The notes under the pieces: model-generated
The model's input: only the letters and a program-made list of their open reading frames with translations
The model's database searches: none
Told to the model about the DNA's origin: nothing
Shown here: positions 43,010 through 51,676 of the stretch, one piece after another
Position numbering within the stretch: the stretch's first letter is position 1
How the letters are laid out: the number at the start of each line of letters is the position of its first letter
Source of the DNA: Actinopolymorpha singaporensis
GTDB taxonomy: Bacteria > Actinomycetota > Actinomycetes > Propionibacteriales > Actinopolymorphaceae
Assembly: GCF_900104745.1 (NCBI RefSeq)
Contig: NZ_LT629732.1
Coordinates: forward strand, 682,001-746,000
DNA length: 64,000 nucleotides
Direction: 5' to 3'
Translations under genes and position numbers: made by a program

Positions 43010-43165
43010 GGCGCCTCCAGGCCAGCCCTCGGCCGAATCGTTCGTCGCGCTGTCGAGCGTACGCCGACCCCGGGGATCGCCAGGTGCGTGCCCTGTTTTG
43101 AGTGCTCGACTGGTCCTGCGGAATTCGGTTGGGGCGCAGCCTGGCGCTTCGTTACGTTTGCCACC

Positions 43166-43900
43166 GTGACCGACCCAGGCATCGATTCGTACCTGATCTG
43201 CGCGACGCCCCGCACTGGAAGCACCCTGCTGTGCGGACTGCTGAAGTCGTCCGGAATCGCCGGCCGCCCCGCCTCCTACTTCAACCGTAGGGGCCTGCAC
43301 GACTACGCCGATGGCTGGCGGATAGCTCGCCCTCGTGACGGACGGATCGACGAAGCGTACGTTCGAGCGGCGCTGGCCGCCGGAAGGACATCCAATGGTG
43401 TCTTCGGCGGAAGGATCATGGCTGAGACGTTGCCGGAACTGATCGGTGACCTTGCCGCCGCCAACTCTGGATCAGCGGCGACCGACGTGGAGCTGTTGAG
43501 CGCCCAGTTCGGTCGGCTCAAGTTCGTTCACCTGCGACGACGTGATGTCGTGGCCCAGGCGGTGTCGTGGGCGAAGGCTCTGCAAACCCACTATTGGCAT
43601 CCGGACGAGACCGTCGAACCCGGAGGCCGACCTCCTCACTATGACGAGGAACTGATCGGACGGCTGGTCACCGCAATCGAGAAGTTCGAGGCCGACTGGA
43701 CCCTCTGGTTCGCCTCGAACGACATCGTGCCCCATGAGGTTGTCTATGAGGAGTTGGCGGCCGACCCGCTAAGCACTGCACATAAGGTGCTCGACCATCT
43801 CGGGCTCCACCTTCCGCCGGACCGGCAACTGGTGATCGGACACCGTCGGCAGGCCGATCAGGTCAATGCCGAGTGGGCTGCGAGATTCAGGGGTCGCTGA
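43166..43900 (+). CDS. Stf0-family sulfotransferase
   Basis: The PAPS-binding loop CATPRTGSTLLCGLL lies at the N-terminus, followed by AGRPASYFNRRGLHDY, KFVHLRRRDVVAQAVSWAKA and EVVYEELAADPLSTAHKVLD, all characteristic of the Stf0 (trehalose 2-sulfotransferase) family. GTG 43166 starts directly at the core; no ribosome site is seen, so it may be leaderless. The sugar acceptor is unknown. Confidence 0.85.
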   Translation: MTDPGIDSYLICATPRTGSTLLCGLLKSSGIAGRPASYFNRRGLHDYADGWRIARPRDGRIDEAYVRAALAAGRTSNGVFGGRIMAETLPELIGDLAAANSGSAATDVELLSAQFGRLKFVHLRRRDVVAQAVSWAKALQTHYWHPDETVEPGGRPPHYDEELIGRLVTAIEKFEADWTLWFASNDIVPHEVVYEELAADPLSTAHKVLDHLGLHLPPDRQLVIGHRRQADQVNAEWAARFRGR

Positions 43901-44189
43901 ACCATCGGACCCGAGCGACGCGTTGCCGGCCGTGGAGGCTCTGTTGCGCGATCGGCCCGCGGTGTACCGCCTGGCCAGATGAGGCGGTAGGGTGCGGGCA
44001 GCGAGTGACCCGCGAGGAGCTGAGGAATGCCCGGTCGTTCAAGCGCGCGCTGACGTTGTAGGTCGTGAGTGACCTGTCATCGCGTGCTGCCCTTGATCTG
44101 CGGCACAGCGAGCCTTGTCCGCCTGCACTGCCGGTATGCCTGTCGTGCGCCGGCAGTGGCCTCGTTCTCGTTAACTCAAAGGGGTCCCT
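43901..44189. other. Intergenic stretch without recognisable gene
   Basis: A 289-bp gap between codirectional genes. No family-like frame, RNA or clear hairpin was seen; it should contain the promoter of the P-loop gene, whose ribosome site is AAAGGGG near 44180. Confidence 0.5.
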
Positions 44190-44792
44190 GTGTCGTCTAC
44201 GTCCTCAGCTGTATCCGATCCTGCTCAAACTGTGCCGCCAGGACGCCGCATCATCGTGACAGGACAGGCCGGGTCCGGGAAATCCACGTTCTCACACGCC
44301 CTTGCGGCCAAGTCCGGCTTGCCCCTCATACATCTCGACCTGCAGTTCTGGAAGCCCGGCTGGGTCGAACCGTCGGAGGCCGAGTGGCGCGAGAAGCAAC
44401 GTCGCATCCTTGCGGGCGACGCGTGGATCGCCGATGGCAACTACAAGGAGACGCTCGATCTCCGTCTCGAACGCGCCGACACCGTGGTAGTCCTCGCCAC
44501 GCCGTGGTGGCGGTGCGCGGGACGAGCGTTCCTGCGCGGCTTCCGAATGCCGGGCCAGCTACCAGAAGGATGTGAATACTCGGCCTGGCAACGGTTGCGC
44601 GATGAATGGCGCCTGATCCCGGCCATCTGGCGGGACCGGCGCGCGAACGAAGACGAGCTCGCGATCATTGCCCAGCACGGGCGACACGTGTCTCGGCACG
44701 TGTTCAAGTCCAAACGGGCGATCAGGGAGTTCCTCGACGGATTCGACGCCGGCCACCGCCCAGCGGGACCGCCATCGTGCGGCTGCCGATGA
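44190..44792 (+). CDS. P-loop NTPase/adenylate-kinase-like (topology-modulation, FlaR-type) protein
   Basis: Walker A GQAGSGKSTFSHALAAK and a following LPLIHLDLQFWKPGWVEPSE are typical of the FlaR/topology modulation group of small P-loop kinases. Later DGNYKETLDLRLERADTVVV and LATPWWRCAGRAFLRG complete the fold. It probably phosphorylates a small substrate or nucleotide; no role is established for these proteins. GTG 44190 is preceded by AAAGGGGTCC. Confidence 0.8.
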   Translation: MSSTSSAVSDPAQTVPPGRRIIVTGQAGSGKSTFSHALAAKSGLPLIHLDLQFWKPGWVEPSEAEWREKQRRILAGDAWIADGNYKETLDLRLERADTVVVLATPWWRCAGRAFLRGFRMPGQLPEGCEYSAWQRLRDEWRLIPAIWRDRRANEDELAIIAQHGRHVSRHVFKSKRAIREFLDGFDAGHRPAGPPSCGCR

Positions 44793-44932
44793 CGCCGTGA
44801 TCGGCCTCGACGCCAACTGACGGGAGCGGCGGGTGCAAGTCCCGCGCCGGACGCCGGGCGTCCGCGCACGGCCCCCAGGGCCGCCCGCCGCGCCAACCCG
44901 CTGGGACGACCGGTCGGCTGTACATTGCGCTC

Positions 44933-45484
44933 GTGTCCGGTACGCGCATGCTCATCGTCGGTGGGGCAGCCGTCGCGGTTGCTGTCCTGGTCTCCGCCTG
45001 CGGCCCACCAGTGACCGGAACCATAGGTGTCGGGGTCGATGCCGCTCGAAGGCCCGTCGCCTATCTGCGCGTGTGTTCCGGCGACCACCTGGACCTGGCC
45101 TTCTTGGACGCCGAGCCACTCAGAGACAGCACCCCCAGCGCCGCCGCATGGGACGCGCGGCCTGCGGCCACCGGCTCGACGTCGTGGTCGTTCGACCGGC
45201 CCGATCACGGCTGGGTCGCCAAAGGGTCCGCGCCGCAGCTGGAACCAGGTGTCATCTACCACCTCGCAGCGGGAGCCAAGGACGGCTCAGGGACAAGCAG
45301 TTACGTCCTCTTCACCACCGAAGACCTGCAAGCGATGAAGCCGGGACAGGTGCGCATCTACGACACCACCCGTGAGGTACCAGCGGCCGAACCCACCGGC
45401 ACCCTTGAACAACAAGCCCGCGACGAGAACGACAACTTCATGCGCGTCGTAAGCCAGCACCAATTCGAGCAAGCCTGCTGCTGA
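44933..45484 (+). CDS. Predicted lipoprotein, unknown function
   Basis: The N-terminus MLIVGGAAVAVAVLVSACGP (from ATG 44948) carries a lipobox (LVSAC), so it is predicted to be lipid-anchored on the outside. GTG 44933 adds five residues. The remaining 150 residues are not recognised; the C-terminus is acidic and glutamine/asparagine-rich. Upstream at about 44850 is a short hairpin-like palindrome (CGGACGC-CGG-GCGTCCG). Confidence 0.65.
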   Translation: MSGTRMLIVGGAAVAVAVLVSACGPPVTGTIGVGVDAARRPVAYLRVCSGDHLDLAFLDAEPLRDSTPSAAAWDARPAATGSTSWSFDRPDHGWVAKGSAPQLEPGVIYHLAAGAKDGSGTSSYVLFTTEDLQAMKPGQVRIYDTTREVPAAEPTGTLEQQARDENDNFMRVVSQHQFEQACC

Positions 45485-45758
45485 CAGTGCTCATTGCGCC
45501 ATCGAGAGGGCCAACGCAGATGTCCGCTCATGCCGTTGTCCGCGCGCGTCCTAGATGTCGCACATCAGTTGACGTCTTTCACCTGAGGCCGGGCTACATG
45601 CTTGCGTACGGCGGGAGATAGGAGTGCCGCCATCTGAGCGGCGATGGCCAGCAGGAGCTAAACCATGTGATGTGTCTTGTCGTTGATCCAAAGGCGGACC
45701 GGACATTACTTCCAGCAGCTATCTTCTGAGCACTACATGGACCTATCCGGGAGCCGCC

Positions 45759-46385
45759 GTGACGTTGGAGCAGAGTGCCGTGCGGAGGAGTGGACCACGC
45801 AAGCGCGCGACTGGGATCGTGCGCGGCATTGTCCTGGTCGTGATTGCCGTCATCGCGGTGTGGCTTGTGTACTCGTCGCTGTACTCGCCACTGTCCACGG
45901 GGACCTTCTCGGCTCCGGAGACTCGCTCGGTCAAAGCGTTGACCGATGGCGTGGCACCGACCCGCTACATCGTGGACGCATCAACTGGGCAGCACGGCCG
46001 GATCGCCTACGACCTGGCGAACGACGGCAGGTTCCCCGTTCGTGTCGATGGGCTGGCGTCCGACCACGCCTACGGCATCACGGCTGTGGGCTGGGTGCCG
46101 GATCAAGGCAACGGTGAGCTGATGGGCGGCTATGCAAGCGATGTGCGGGCGTTCCCCGTCACGATCAAGCCAGGCGAGTGGGTCGTGGTGTGGGTGACGG
46201 TGACCAAACCTCCCTGTCAGGCAGGGCAGATCACCACTGTCGAGGAGATTCCCCTGAGGTGGTCAGCGCTCGGACGGCACCACGTCTACAGGCTCCCGCT
46301 CAGCGACACGGCCGGGGGCATACGCGAGATAGCGCTCTGCCACCCTCCCGAGGCGCTCAAGCACCTCGAGTTCCCCGAGAGCTAG
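45759..46385 (+). CDS. Single-pass membrane protein with extracytoplasmic domain, unknown function
   Basis: GTG 45759 follows GGGAGCC. After a basic N-terminus a single helix (IVRGIVLVVIAVIAVWLVYS) anchors a ~160-residue outer domain with two cysteines. The domain shows beta-rich segments (RIAYDLANDGRFPVRVDGLA, VVVWVTVTKPPCQAGQI) but no family is recognised. The gap to the lipoprotein upstream (274 bp) shows no gene. Confidence 0.6.
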   Translation: MTLEQSAVRRSGPRKRATGIVRGIVLVVIAVIAVWLVYSSLYSPLSTGTFSAPETRSVKALTDGVAPTRYIVDASTGQHGRIAYDLANDGRFPVRVDGLASDHAYGITAVGWVPDQGNGELMGGYASDVRAFPVTIKPGEWVVVWVTVTKPPCQAGQITTVEEIPLRWSALGRHHVYRLPLSDTAGGIREIALCHPPEALKHLEFPES

Positions 46386-46579
46386 ATCACCCGACATCGG
46401 GGCTGTACGCCAGCGATGTACAGCAACGTCGACGACCAGAGCCAACCCGTCCCGACCCAAGACGGCGTGGCCCACAGGTGGAGGCTGCGAGCCAGTCGGC
46501 GTCTGGTGGGGTGACGATGACCTCGCCAACGTCATCCGAGGGTTGGGCTCGTCGGCTTTGGTCAGGGGCCTTCCGAAAA

Positions 46580-46624
46580 GTGCGCGCTCGGAGGGATTCG
46601 AACCCCCAACCTTCTGATCCGTAG
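46580..46624 (-). repeat. attL: 45-bp copy of the tRNA-Arg 3' part
   Basis: These 45 bases are identical to 55203-55247, which is the 3' portion of the intact tRNA-Arg gene (anticodon loop edge through acceptor stem). On this side the tRNA 5' part is absent. Exact terminal duplication of a tRNA 3' end is the usual mark of tyrosine-integrase insertion. Confidence 0.9.
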
Positions 46625-46750
46625 GACTCGACAGACCATGATCGGGACCATCTGGATGCGGGCCGACCTGGGTGTTTGCAGATCTGCCCGCATGATCGTC
46701 TGACGTTGGTTGACGGCTTGTGTGCGGCCAGAATGCGGCCACTTTCGCGC

Positions 46751-47047
46751 TCACTCGGGAGCATCAGGCGGGAGGACGTCGAAGCCGCCGTGGCGCCACA
46801 GCCATACGTGGGCGAACCGGTCGAGCCATGGTGTCCAGAACCAGATCCGCGCCCATCGCGGCACTCGCTCGAGGTGCGGTTCGACGCCATCGGGTGGCAT
46901 CCAGTTCCAGCCGGGTCGTACTCCTGCTGGCGGTGTCCACCTACCTGGTGATGGGCGAGCGTAGGTCATCCAGCGGACACGCTGCTTGTCGTGCTCGCTC
47001 CAGTCGTCACCAGCATCGTCGCTCGGGCTCACTGCAGTTCGGGTCAC
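46751..47047 (-). CDS. Small protein of unknown function, Trp/Pro-rich
   Basis: GTG 47047 overlaps the stop of the small membrane-protein gene upstream (GTGA), so translation is coupled. The 98-residue product has RWTPPAGVRPGWNWMPPDGV and FWTPWLDRFAHVWLWRHGGF blocks. It resembles small actinobacterial conserved hypotheticals. It lies inside the integrative element near its left end. Confidence 0.5.
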   Translation of the reverse strand: MTRTAVSPSDDAGDDWSEHDKQRVRWMTYARPSPGRWTPPAGVRPGWNWMPPDGVEPHLERVPRWARIWFWTPWLDRFAHVWLWRHGGFDVLPPDAPE

Positions 47048-47310
47048 CAGGGCGCGGGTGTAACCAGCTCGACCAGCAGGAAGACCAGGAAGAACACGGC
47101 CGCGACGCCGTACAGGAGGTGGAACACTTCGCGCTTGTATCCGCGCTTCTTGGCGACGATGCCAGAGATCAGCGCGACGAGGGCGAAGGCGAGTGGACCG
47201 AACGGCGCCAGCAGTATGGAGATCCCAAGCAGCAAGACCGCGGCCAGGAGGATCATTCCGATCCCAAGGATCCGCACGTTGCCGTTCGTGTTGCTGCCTG
47301 GTTCGGACAT
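47044..47310 (-). CDS. Small integral membrane protein, unknown function
   Basis: ATG 47310 follows GAGAGGCG. The 88-residue protein has two or three helices (VRILGIGMILLAAVLLLGIS, LAFALVALISGIVAKKRG, LLYGVAAVFFLVFLLVELV). It is coupled by a 4-bp overlap to the downstream small gene. No family was recognised. Confidence 0.6.
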   Translation of the reverse strand: MSEPGSNTNGNVRILGIGMILLAAVLLLGISILLAPFGPLAFALVALISGIVAKKRGYKREVFHLLYGVAAVFFLVFLLVELVTPAPW

Positions 47311-47867
47311 CCGACGCCTCTCCCGTGCCATCGCCATGGTGACGGGCAGAGCATGGCAGGTCGACAAAGGTCGCGCAGCAGATCGGAGACCTGGAAGCCC
47401 ACCGAACCGGTCCCCGTACTTCGGCTGGGGTGACCTGCCTGAGCATTACGGGCGCCAGTGGGATGGCGACGACGGTGACCTTCCGGTATCGCAGCAGCCG
47501 ACGCAGTCCCTCGCCGAGCTACCGCCGATCCTCCCGTGGTGGGGCAACCCGAACACAGAGATTAGCTACGACTCGCTTCCGCGAAGCATGACGTCCTTGT
47601 GCAGGTTCAGCGGTACCACTGTGCGAGCCAGCCCACAACAACAGCTGATGAGCCACACCGGTCGTGACCGTACGCAGGGCCGACTCGCTAACGCCTTCAT
47701 TGCTGCGATGGCTCTGATGTATCAAGGCGCCGCTGACGCGGCGCGACCGCCCGGCCGCCCTGCGGGCGGCGCTGGGGCGCAGTGGCCGAAGGCATCCGGG
47801 CGCCCCTCCGGACATACGTGGAGGCGCGGGCTGCGCCTCGACGGCTTGTCCAGCACGCCTGGGGAGG
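47311..47867. other. Non-coding stretch with one copy of an inverted short repeat
   Basis: A 557-bp gap without a convincing gene. Repeat copy A at 47722-47780 (TCAAGGCGCCGCTGACGCGG and onwards) is matched on the opposite strand at 51341-51396. The rest shows no family-like frame. Confidence 0.55.
47722..47780 (+). repeat. Short GC-rich repeat, copy A
   Basis: It begins TCAAGGCGCCGCTGACGCGG and runs through CCGCCCGGCCG and GCGGGCGGCGCTGG. The copy at 51341-51396 is its reverse complement with a few differences. Both lie in gene-free parts of the element and each contains internal hairpins, suggesting a short non-autonomous or structural repeat. Confidence 0.75.
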
Positions 47868-48608
47868 TCATTTGCTGGTGAGCTTGAACAGGGCCATGCC
47901 GGTCAGGCCGATGGGGAACCAGATCGGCGTGAGGCTAGGGCCCTTCCGTTCGAGAAACCTGATCGCGTCAGGGACCATGATCTCGGCCACGGCGGTGATC
48001 AGGAAGCCCCCACTGGCCGCGGTCAGTGTCAAGATGACGGTCTCGGACTGGTTATTCAGCACCAGGTAGCCGACCAGTACGCCCACCAGGATGATCGCGA
48101 AGAAGGCCGCGATCAGTAATCGACGCCGGTTGGTGGGCATCCCCTGTGCCTTGGCGGTTGCGATGGCGACGAAGGCCAGTGGTGCCTGGGCGATAGCCAT
48201 TCCGGTCGCCAGGAGTAGTCCGGTGCCCAGGTCAAGGGCTGCCCCGATGCCGATGACGACGGCATCTATGAGGAAGTCACCAACGACACCCACGAACAGG
48301 CCGGCCGAGCCGGTAGACGACTCTCCCTTCCCACGTCTGGCGGTGTGCCATGCCGAGGCGTAGTCGAAGACCACGAACAGGGCGCTTCCAACAAAGAACG
48401 CGAGCACGACTCGACCCAGCACCAGGCCCCTCACCGCCGGCGGTAGCAGGTCAACGAAAACGATGGCGACCAGGACGCCCGCGGCGAGCTGCAGTGCACC
48501 GCTCACAACGCGGTTGGACAGCGTAAGCAGCTCGCCTAGGACAGCACCCACCCCGGTGATTGCTGCCGCTAACCCAGCGATCCCGAGAACCTGCAACACA
48601 CTGCCCAC
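47868..48608 (-). CDS. ZIP-like metal transporter
   Basis: The 246-residue protein has about eight helices. The metal-site region of helix IV reads GVVGDFLIDAVVIGIGAALD where ZIP carriers usually have HNxxDG; the first histidine is absent but an aspartate and the D-A/I spacing remain, so metal choice is uncertain. The C-terminal half repeats the pattern (FLITAVAEIMVPDAIRFLER). GTG 48608 is the start. It is cargo of the element. Confidence 0.65.
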   Translation of the reverse strand: MGSVLQVLGIAGLAAAITGVGAVLGELLTLSNRVVSGALQLAAGVLVAIVFVDLLPPAVRGLVLGRVVLAFFVGSALFVVFDYASAWHTARRGKGESSTGSAGLFVGVVGDFLIDAVVIGIGAALDLGTGLLLATGMAIAQAPLAFVAIATAKAQGMPTNRRRLLIAAFFAIILVGVLVGYLVLNNQSETVILTLTAASGGFLITAVAEIMVPDAIRFLERKGPSLTPIWFPIGLTGMALFKLTSK

Positions 48609-49461
48609 AGGGCGTGACTACCCGGACAAGAGGCAACCAGAACGTGACACCGTTCCCTTCGCCACGCCAGATCGAACAAGGTCGTTGTGCCCGTGCCTCA
48701 AGGTGGGCCACAGGACCCGTAGACATACATTCCCAAGCTTGGCCGGTGAGCACCCCGGAGCCTAGGGCACACCGAAGAGTCACCAGAGTCGAACGGTCCC
48801 GCTTCCACCGTCGCTGTGCGAGGAGCTCGCCGTCGTCCTGGAGGGCCGTGACCGGGATGCCCTCGTCTCCACCTCCCAGGGGTGGTCCGCTGTGGTTGAC
48901 GAACTTCCGGCGTTCGGTGTGGCACCCGACCGTCGCCGCGCGGGCTGACGATCCACGGCATGCGGCACAGGGCGGCGTCGCTCTACATCTCGGCCGGCAC
49001 TCCGCCCAAGGTCGTCCATAATCCTCGGCCATGCTTCGATCACGATGGATCTGTACGGCCACCTGTACGCCGACGAGATGGACACGTGGGCGGCGCGGCT
49101 CGACGACACGGCCCGGCAGTTCGACGTGTGGCCAGAACGTGGCCAAACGGCGTTTCCGAGGTGGTTGAGTCCAAGATCGTCCACTTCACGCGGGGCCACA
49201 GATCCACCGCCGACCGTTTCGTCGGCTGGTGTCCGTGATCATCCAGCGGTCCTGTTAGCAACTGTGTTAGCAACGAGCGACGCATTACGAGTGGGTTCTC
49301 GTGTGCAGGTCACCCGTCAGTTGGTGCATCGCTAACCGTCGGGTGCTGCTTGTTGATGTGGGTTGTTGAGGGCTGCTGACGGCCGTTCGGGGCACCTCAG
49401 GGGCATCGCCGTCACGCGACGGCCTCGGCCTCCTGTCCCATGGATGGCCCGAGTCCGTGCA
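48609..49461. other. Non-coding stretch holding the integrase remnant
   Basis: Apart from the integrase fragment (48790-49155), this 853-bp gap shows no gene. Sequence between 49160 and 49461 has no recognisable feature. Confidence 0.5.
48790..49155 (+). pseudogene. Remnant of a second tyrosine integrase (C-terminal part)
   Basis: Pieces of an integrase catalytic domain appear in shifting frames: RTVPLPPSLCEELAVVLEGR (48790), GMRHRAASLYISAGTPPKVV (48957) and ILGHASITMDLYGHLYADEM (after a frameshift near 49018), the last carrying the catalytic tyrosine. At least two frameshifts and a lost N-terminus make it non-functional. It indicates that another element has been in this site. Confidence 0.7.
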
Positions 49462-50016
49462 TCACGGGCGGCCTAGGCTCGGGCGTGGATCTGCTGATGA
49501 CCGCGTGCCCTGGTCAGCTCGGACTGCCCGCTGCATCTCGACGGACGGCCACTTCTCTCCGTCAACAACGGCAGTGCGGCCGGGCTTCTGTGTTGCCTTG
49601 AAGCCCAGGCTCTCGTACAGGGCGCGTGCGGCCGCGTTGCGCTGGTAAACGCCGAGGCGGATCAAGCGCACGTGAGGCCGCGCCGACACCTCTTCAATGA
49701 GGGCCTGCATGATCGATCGTCCGAAGCCTTCGCCCCGGCGGGCTGGATCTACTAGTACTCTGCCGATACGTGCGCACTCTTGCGAGGTGATGAGGATCGA
49801 TCCGGTCGCCACCGGCTGATCTTCGGTGTCTAGAAGCACACGCACGTCGCGCCCTGGCTCCTGCGTCATCGCGAGAAAAGCGTCAGCGCTCACTGGCCAC
49901 GGAAAGCTCGCACCCGCGAACAGGGTCGCATCCATGCGCGATCGCACCCAGCGCGCGAGCACGCGTGCGAAGTCACCATTGAGCGCGACGAGGTTCGCCG
50001 AAGACACGCCCGACAT
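49462..50016 (-). CDS. GNAT-family N-acetyltransferase
   Basis: ATG 50016 (MSGVSS) starts a 184-residue protein with GNAT features: GRVLVDPARRGEGFGRSIMQ as the acetyl-CoA loop (RRGEGFG) and LIRLGVYQRNAAARALYESL near the end. An upstream in-frame start would add an arginine-rich leader without family resemblance. Substrate unknown; element cargo. Confidence 0.8.
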   Translation of the reverse strand: MSGVSSANLVALNGDFARVLARWVRSRMDATLFAGASFPWPVSADAFLAMTQEPGRDVRVLLDTEDQPVATGSILITSQECARIGRVLVDPARRGEGFGRSIMQALIEEVSARPHVRLIRLGVYQRNAAARALYESLGFKATQKPGRTAVVDGEKWPSVEMQRAVRADQGTRSSADPRPSLGRP

Positions 50017-50403
50017 CACATCATGGTGGAGATGCAGCGGTCGCGGGAGGGTACAGGACCGCCGCCGCGCCACTCGGAGCGCTCCCCTTCCCTCCCGAGA
50101 CTCCCACAGAGGCTAAGCGCCAAGATCCTGGTGACCTCTCTATCCGTAGAGGCAGGCAGTCCGATCGCGACCTGCCCTTCCGCGCTTGGGCGGTCGTCGA
50201 CCTGGTGCTCATCGTCGTCCTGCATTGCAGGTCGTTGGGGTCACGCTGGGGTCAGTGAGGTGATCGCCCGGATGAATATCTGGTGGACGTCACTGGCTGC
50301 GTGATCGTACGGTCGTCCGACTCGAGGGTTCCGACGTTCGAAGGGGTGACCCTGGTGGTCCGCGCAGCCGCGGTCGATGTTCACATGACCGCTCACCGTC
50401 ACC
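50017..50403. other. Divergent gap without recognised features
   Basis: A 387-bp gap between divergent GNAT and methyltransferase genes. No family-like frame was seen. It should hold both promoters, but no clear -35/-10 pair or operator stood out. Confidence 0.45.
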
Positions 50404-51189
50404 ATGACCTCTTCGACCGAAGGATACGACCCAGAAATGGACGACCCCGCACTTCGTAGCTTCACCATCAGTGAAAGCACTCACCGCATCAACAACCCGC
50501 TAACCAGCGAGAAGTTGGCAACGCTGGGCCGCGCACTCGATCTGCGACCCGGCTCGCGCATACTCGACCTCGCCTGCGGCTCAGGCGAAATGCTGTGCAC
50601 CTGGGCCCACGACCATGCCATCACCGGGATCGGGATGGACATCAGCACATTCTTCATCGGCAAAGCCAGCGCACGCGCAGATGAGCTGGGCGTTTCGGCC
50701 AAGACCGAGTTCGTGCATGGCGACGCCTCCGGATACGTCGCCGACACGGCTGTCGATATCGCGGCATGCATCGGCGCGAGCTGGGTCGGCAACGGCGTCG
50801 CGGGCACTGTCGACCCACTTCGGCGCAGCACCATACCCGGCGGCATGATGCTGATCGGCGAACCGTTCTGGCGCCAGGACCCTCCAGACCAGGCCAGCGT
50901 CGAGGGCTGTTACGTCACGAGCAAGGACGTGTTCCTTCCGCTGCCGGAGTTGCTCGAGCACGTCGGCGAACTGGATTGTGATGTCGTGGAGATGGTCCTT
51001 GCCGACCAGGACGGTTGGGATCGCTACGCAGCAGCTCAGTGGCTCAACATTCGCCGCTGGCTGGACGCGAACCCCAACGACGAGCTGGCCGGCGAGATGC
51101 GGTCATCGCTCGCCACTTCGCCTGCCCGCCACGCCAGGTACGTGCGGGAGTACCTCGGATTCGGCATCTTCGCCGTGATGAACCGCTAG
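50404..51189 (+). CDS. SAM-dependent methyltransferase
   Basis: Motif I is ILDLACGSGEMLCTWAHDHA and motif II GIGMDISTFFIGKASARADE, with FVHGDASGYV following, so the SAM site is intact. The 261-residue length is typical. ATG 50404 lacks a clear ribosome site; ATG 50437 is an alternative with AAGGA upstream. No substrate can be named. Confidence 0.85.
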   Translation: MTSSTEGYDPEMDDPALRSFTISESTHRINNPLTSEKLATLGRALDLRPGSRILDLACGSGEMLCTWAHDHAITGIGMDISTFFIGKASARADELGVSAKTEFVHGDASGYVADTAVDIAACIGASWVGNGVAGTVDPLRRSTIPGGMMLIGEPFWRQDPPDQASVEGCYVTSKDVFLPLPELLEHVGELDCDVVEMVLADQDGWDRYAAAQWLNIRRWLDANPNDELAGEMRSSLATSPARHARYVREYLGFGIFAVMNR

Positions 51190-51676
51190 CGGCCGCCGGC
51201 CACCTTTCGCGGAGCGACGCCGCAGGCGCACTTGACGCGCGAAGAGGAGGCCGGAGACTGGCGTGCGAGGACGGCGGGGCGGTCAGAATCCTTGCCAGCT
51301 CGGGCACCGGCATCCTCCGCCCGGTGAGCCCGAGGACGGCGCGCCAGCGCCGCCCGCAAGACGGCCGGGCGGCTGCGCCGCGTCAGCGGCGCCTTGACTC
51401 GTAAGAGCCGGAATCGTCAAAGTAGAGATTCGCTCGTTGTCCTCCGTCGGGTGAGGCGCGACACCCGGGGCGCTAGGGGCTGTGCGACACCGGCGTGCAG
51501 AAGCGACGCGTGCGCATGCACGATCTCGGCGCGGCACGCATCAACAAGGACGCCTCGGATCGACCCGCCCGTCCCGCGTATGTACGACGACGGGTGTCGG
51601 CCGTGACGGACTTGAGCCAGCTCACGCGCCCAGATTCGGGGGTCACGATGTCCCGTGTAGGTGCGAAGACGACGAC
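51190..51676. other. Non-coding stretch with copy B of the inverted repeat
   Basis: A 487-bp convergent gap. It contains repeat copy B at 51341-51396 and nothing else recognisable. Confidence 0.5.
51341..51396 (-). repeat. Short GC-rich repeat, copy B (inverted)
   Basis: On the minus strand this reads TCAAGGCGCCGCTGACGCGG then GCAGCCGCCCGGCCG and GCGGGCGGCGCTGG, matching copy A at 47722-47780 with few differences. The two copies flank about 3.6 kb holding the transporter, integrase remnant, GNAT and methyltransferase. Confidence 0.75.

Noticed and set aside
44829-44845. Sequence resembling a tRNA T-arm (GCGGGTGCAAGTCCCGC)
   Set aside because: No matching acceptor, D or anticodon arms could be paired upstream, so it is not a tRNA gene.
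46386-46579. Gene between the membrane protein and attL
   Set aside because: No frame with plausible start, ribosome site or family resemblance was found.
46587-46624. Possible tRNA gene at the left element end
   Set aside because: Only the 3' part of the tRNA is present; without the 5' half it is an attachment-site copy.
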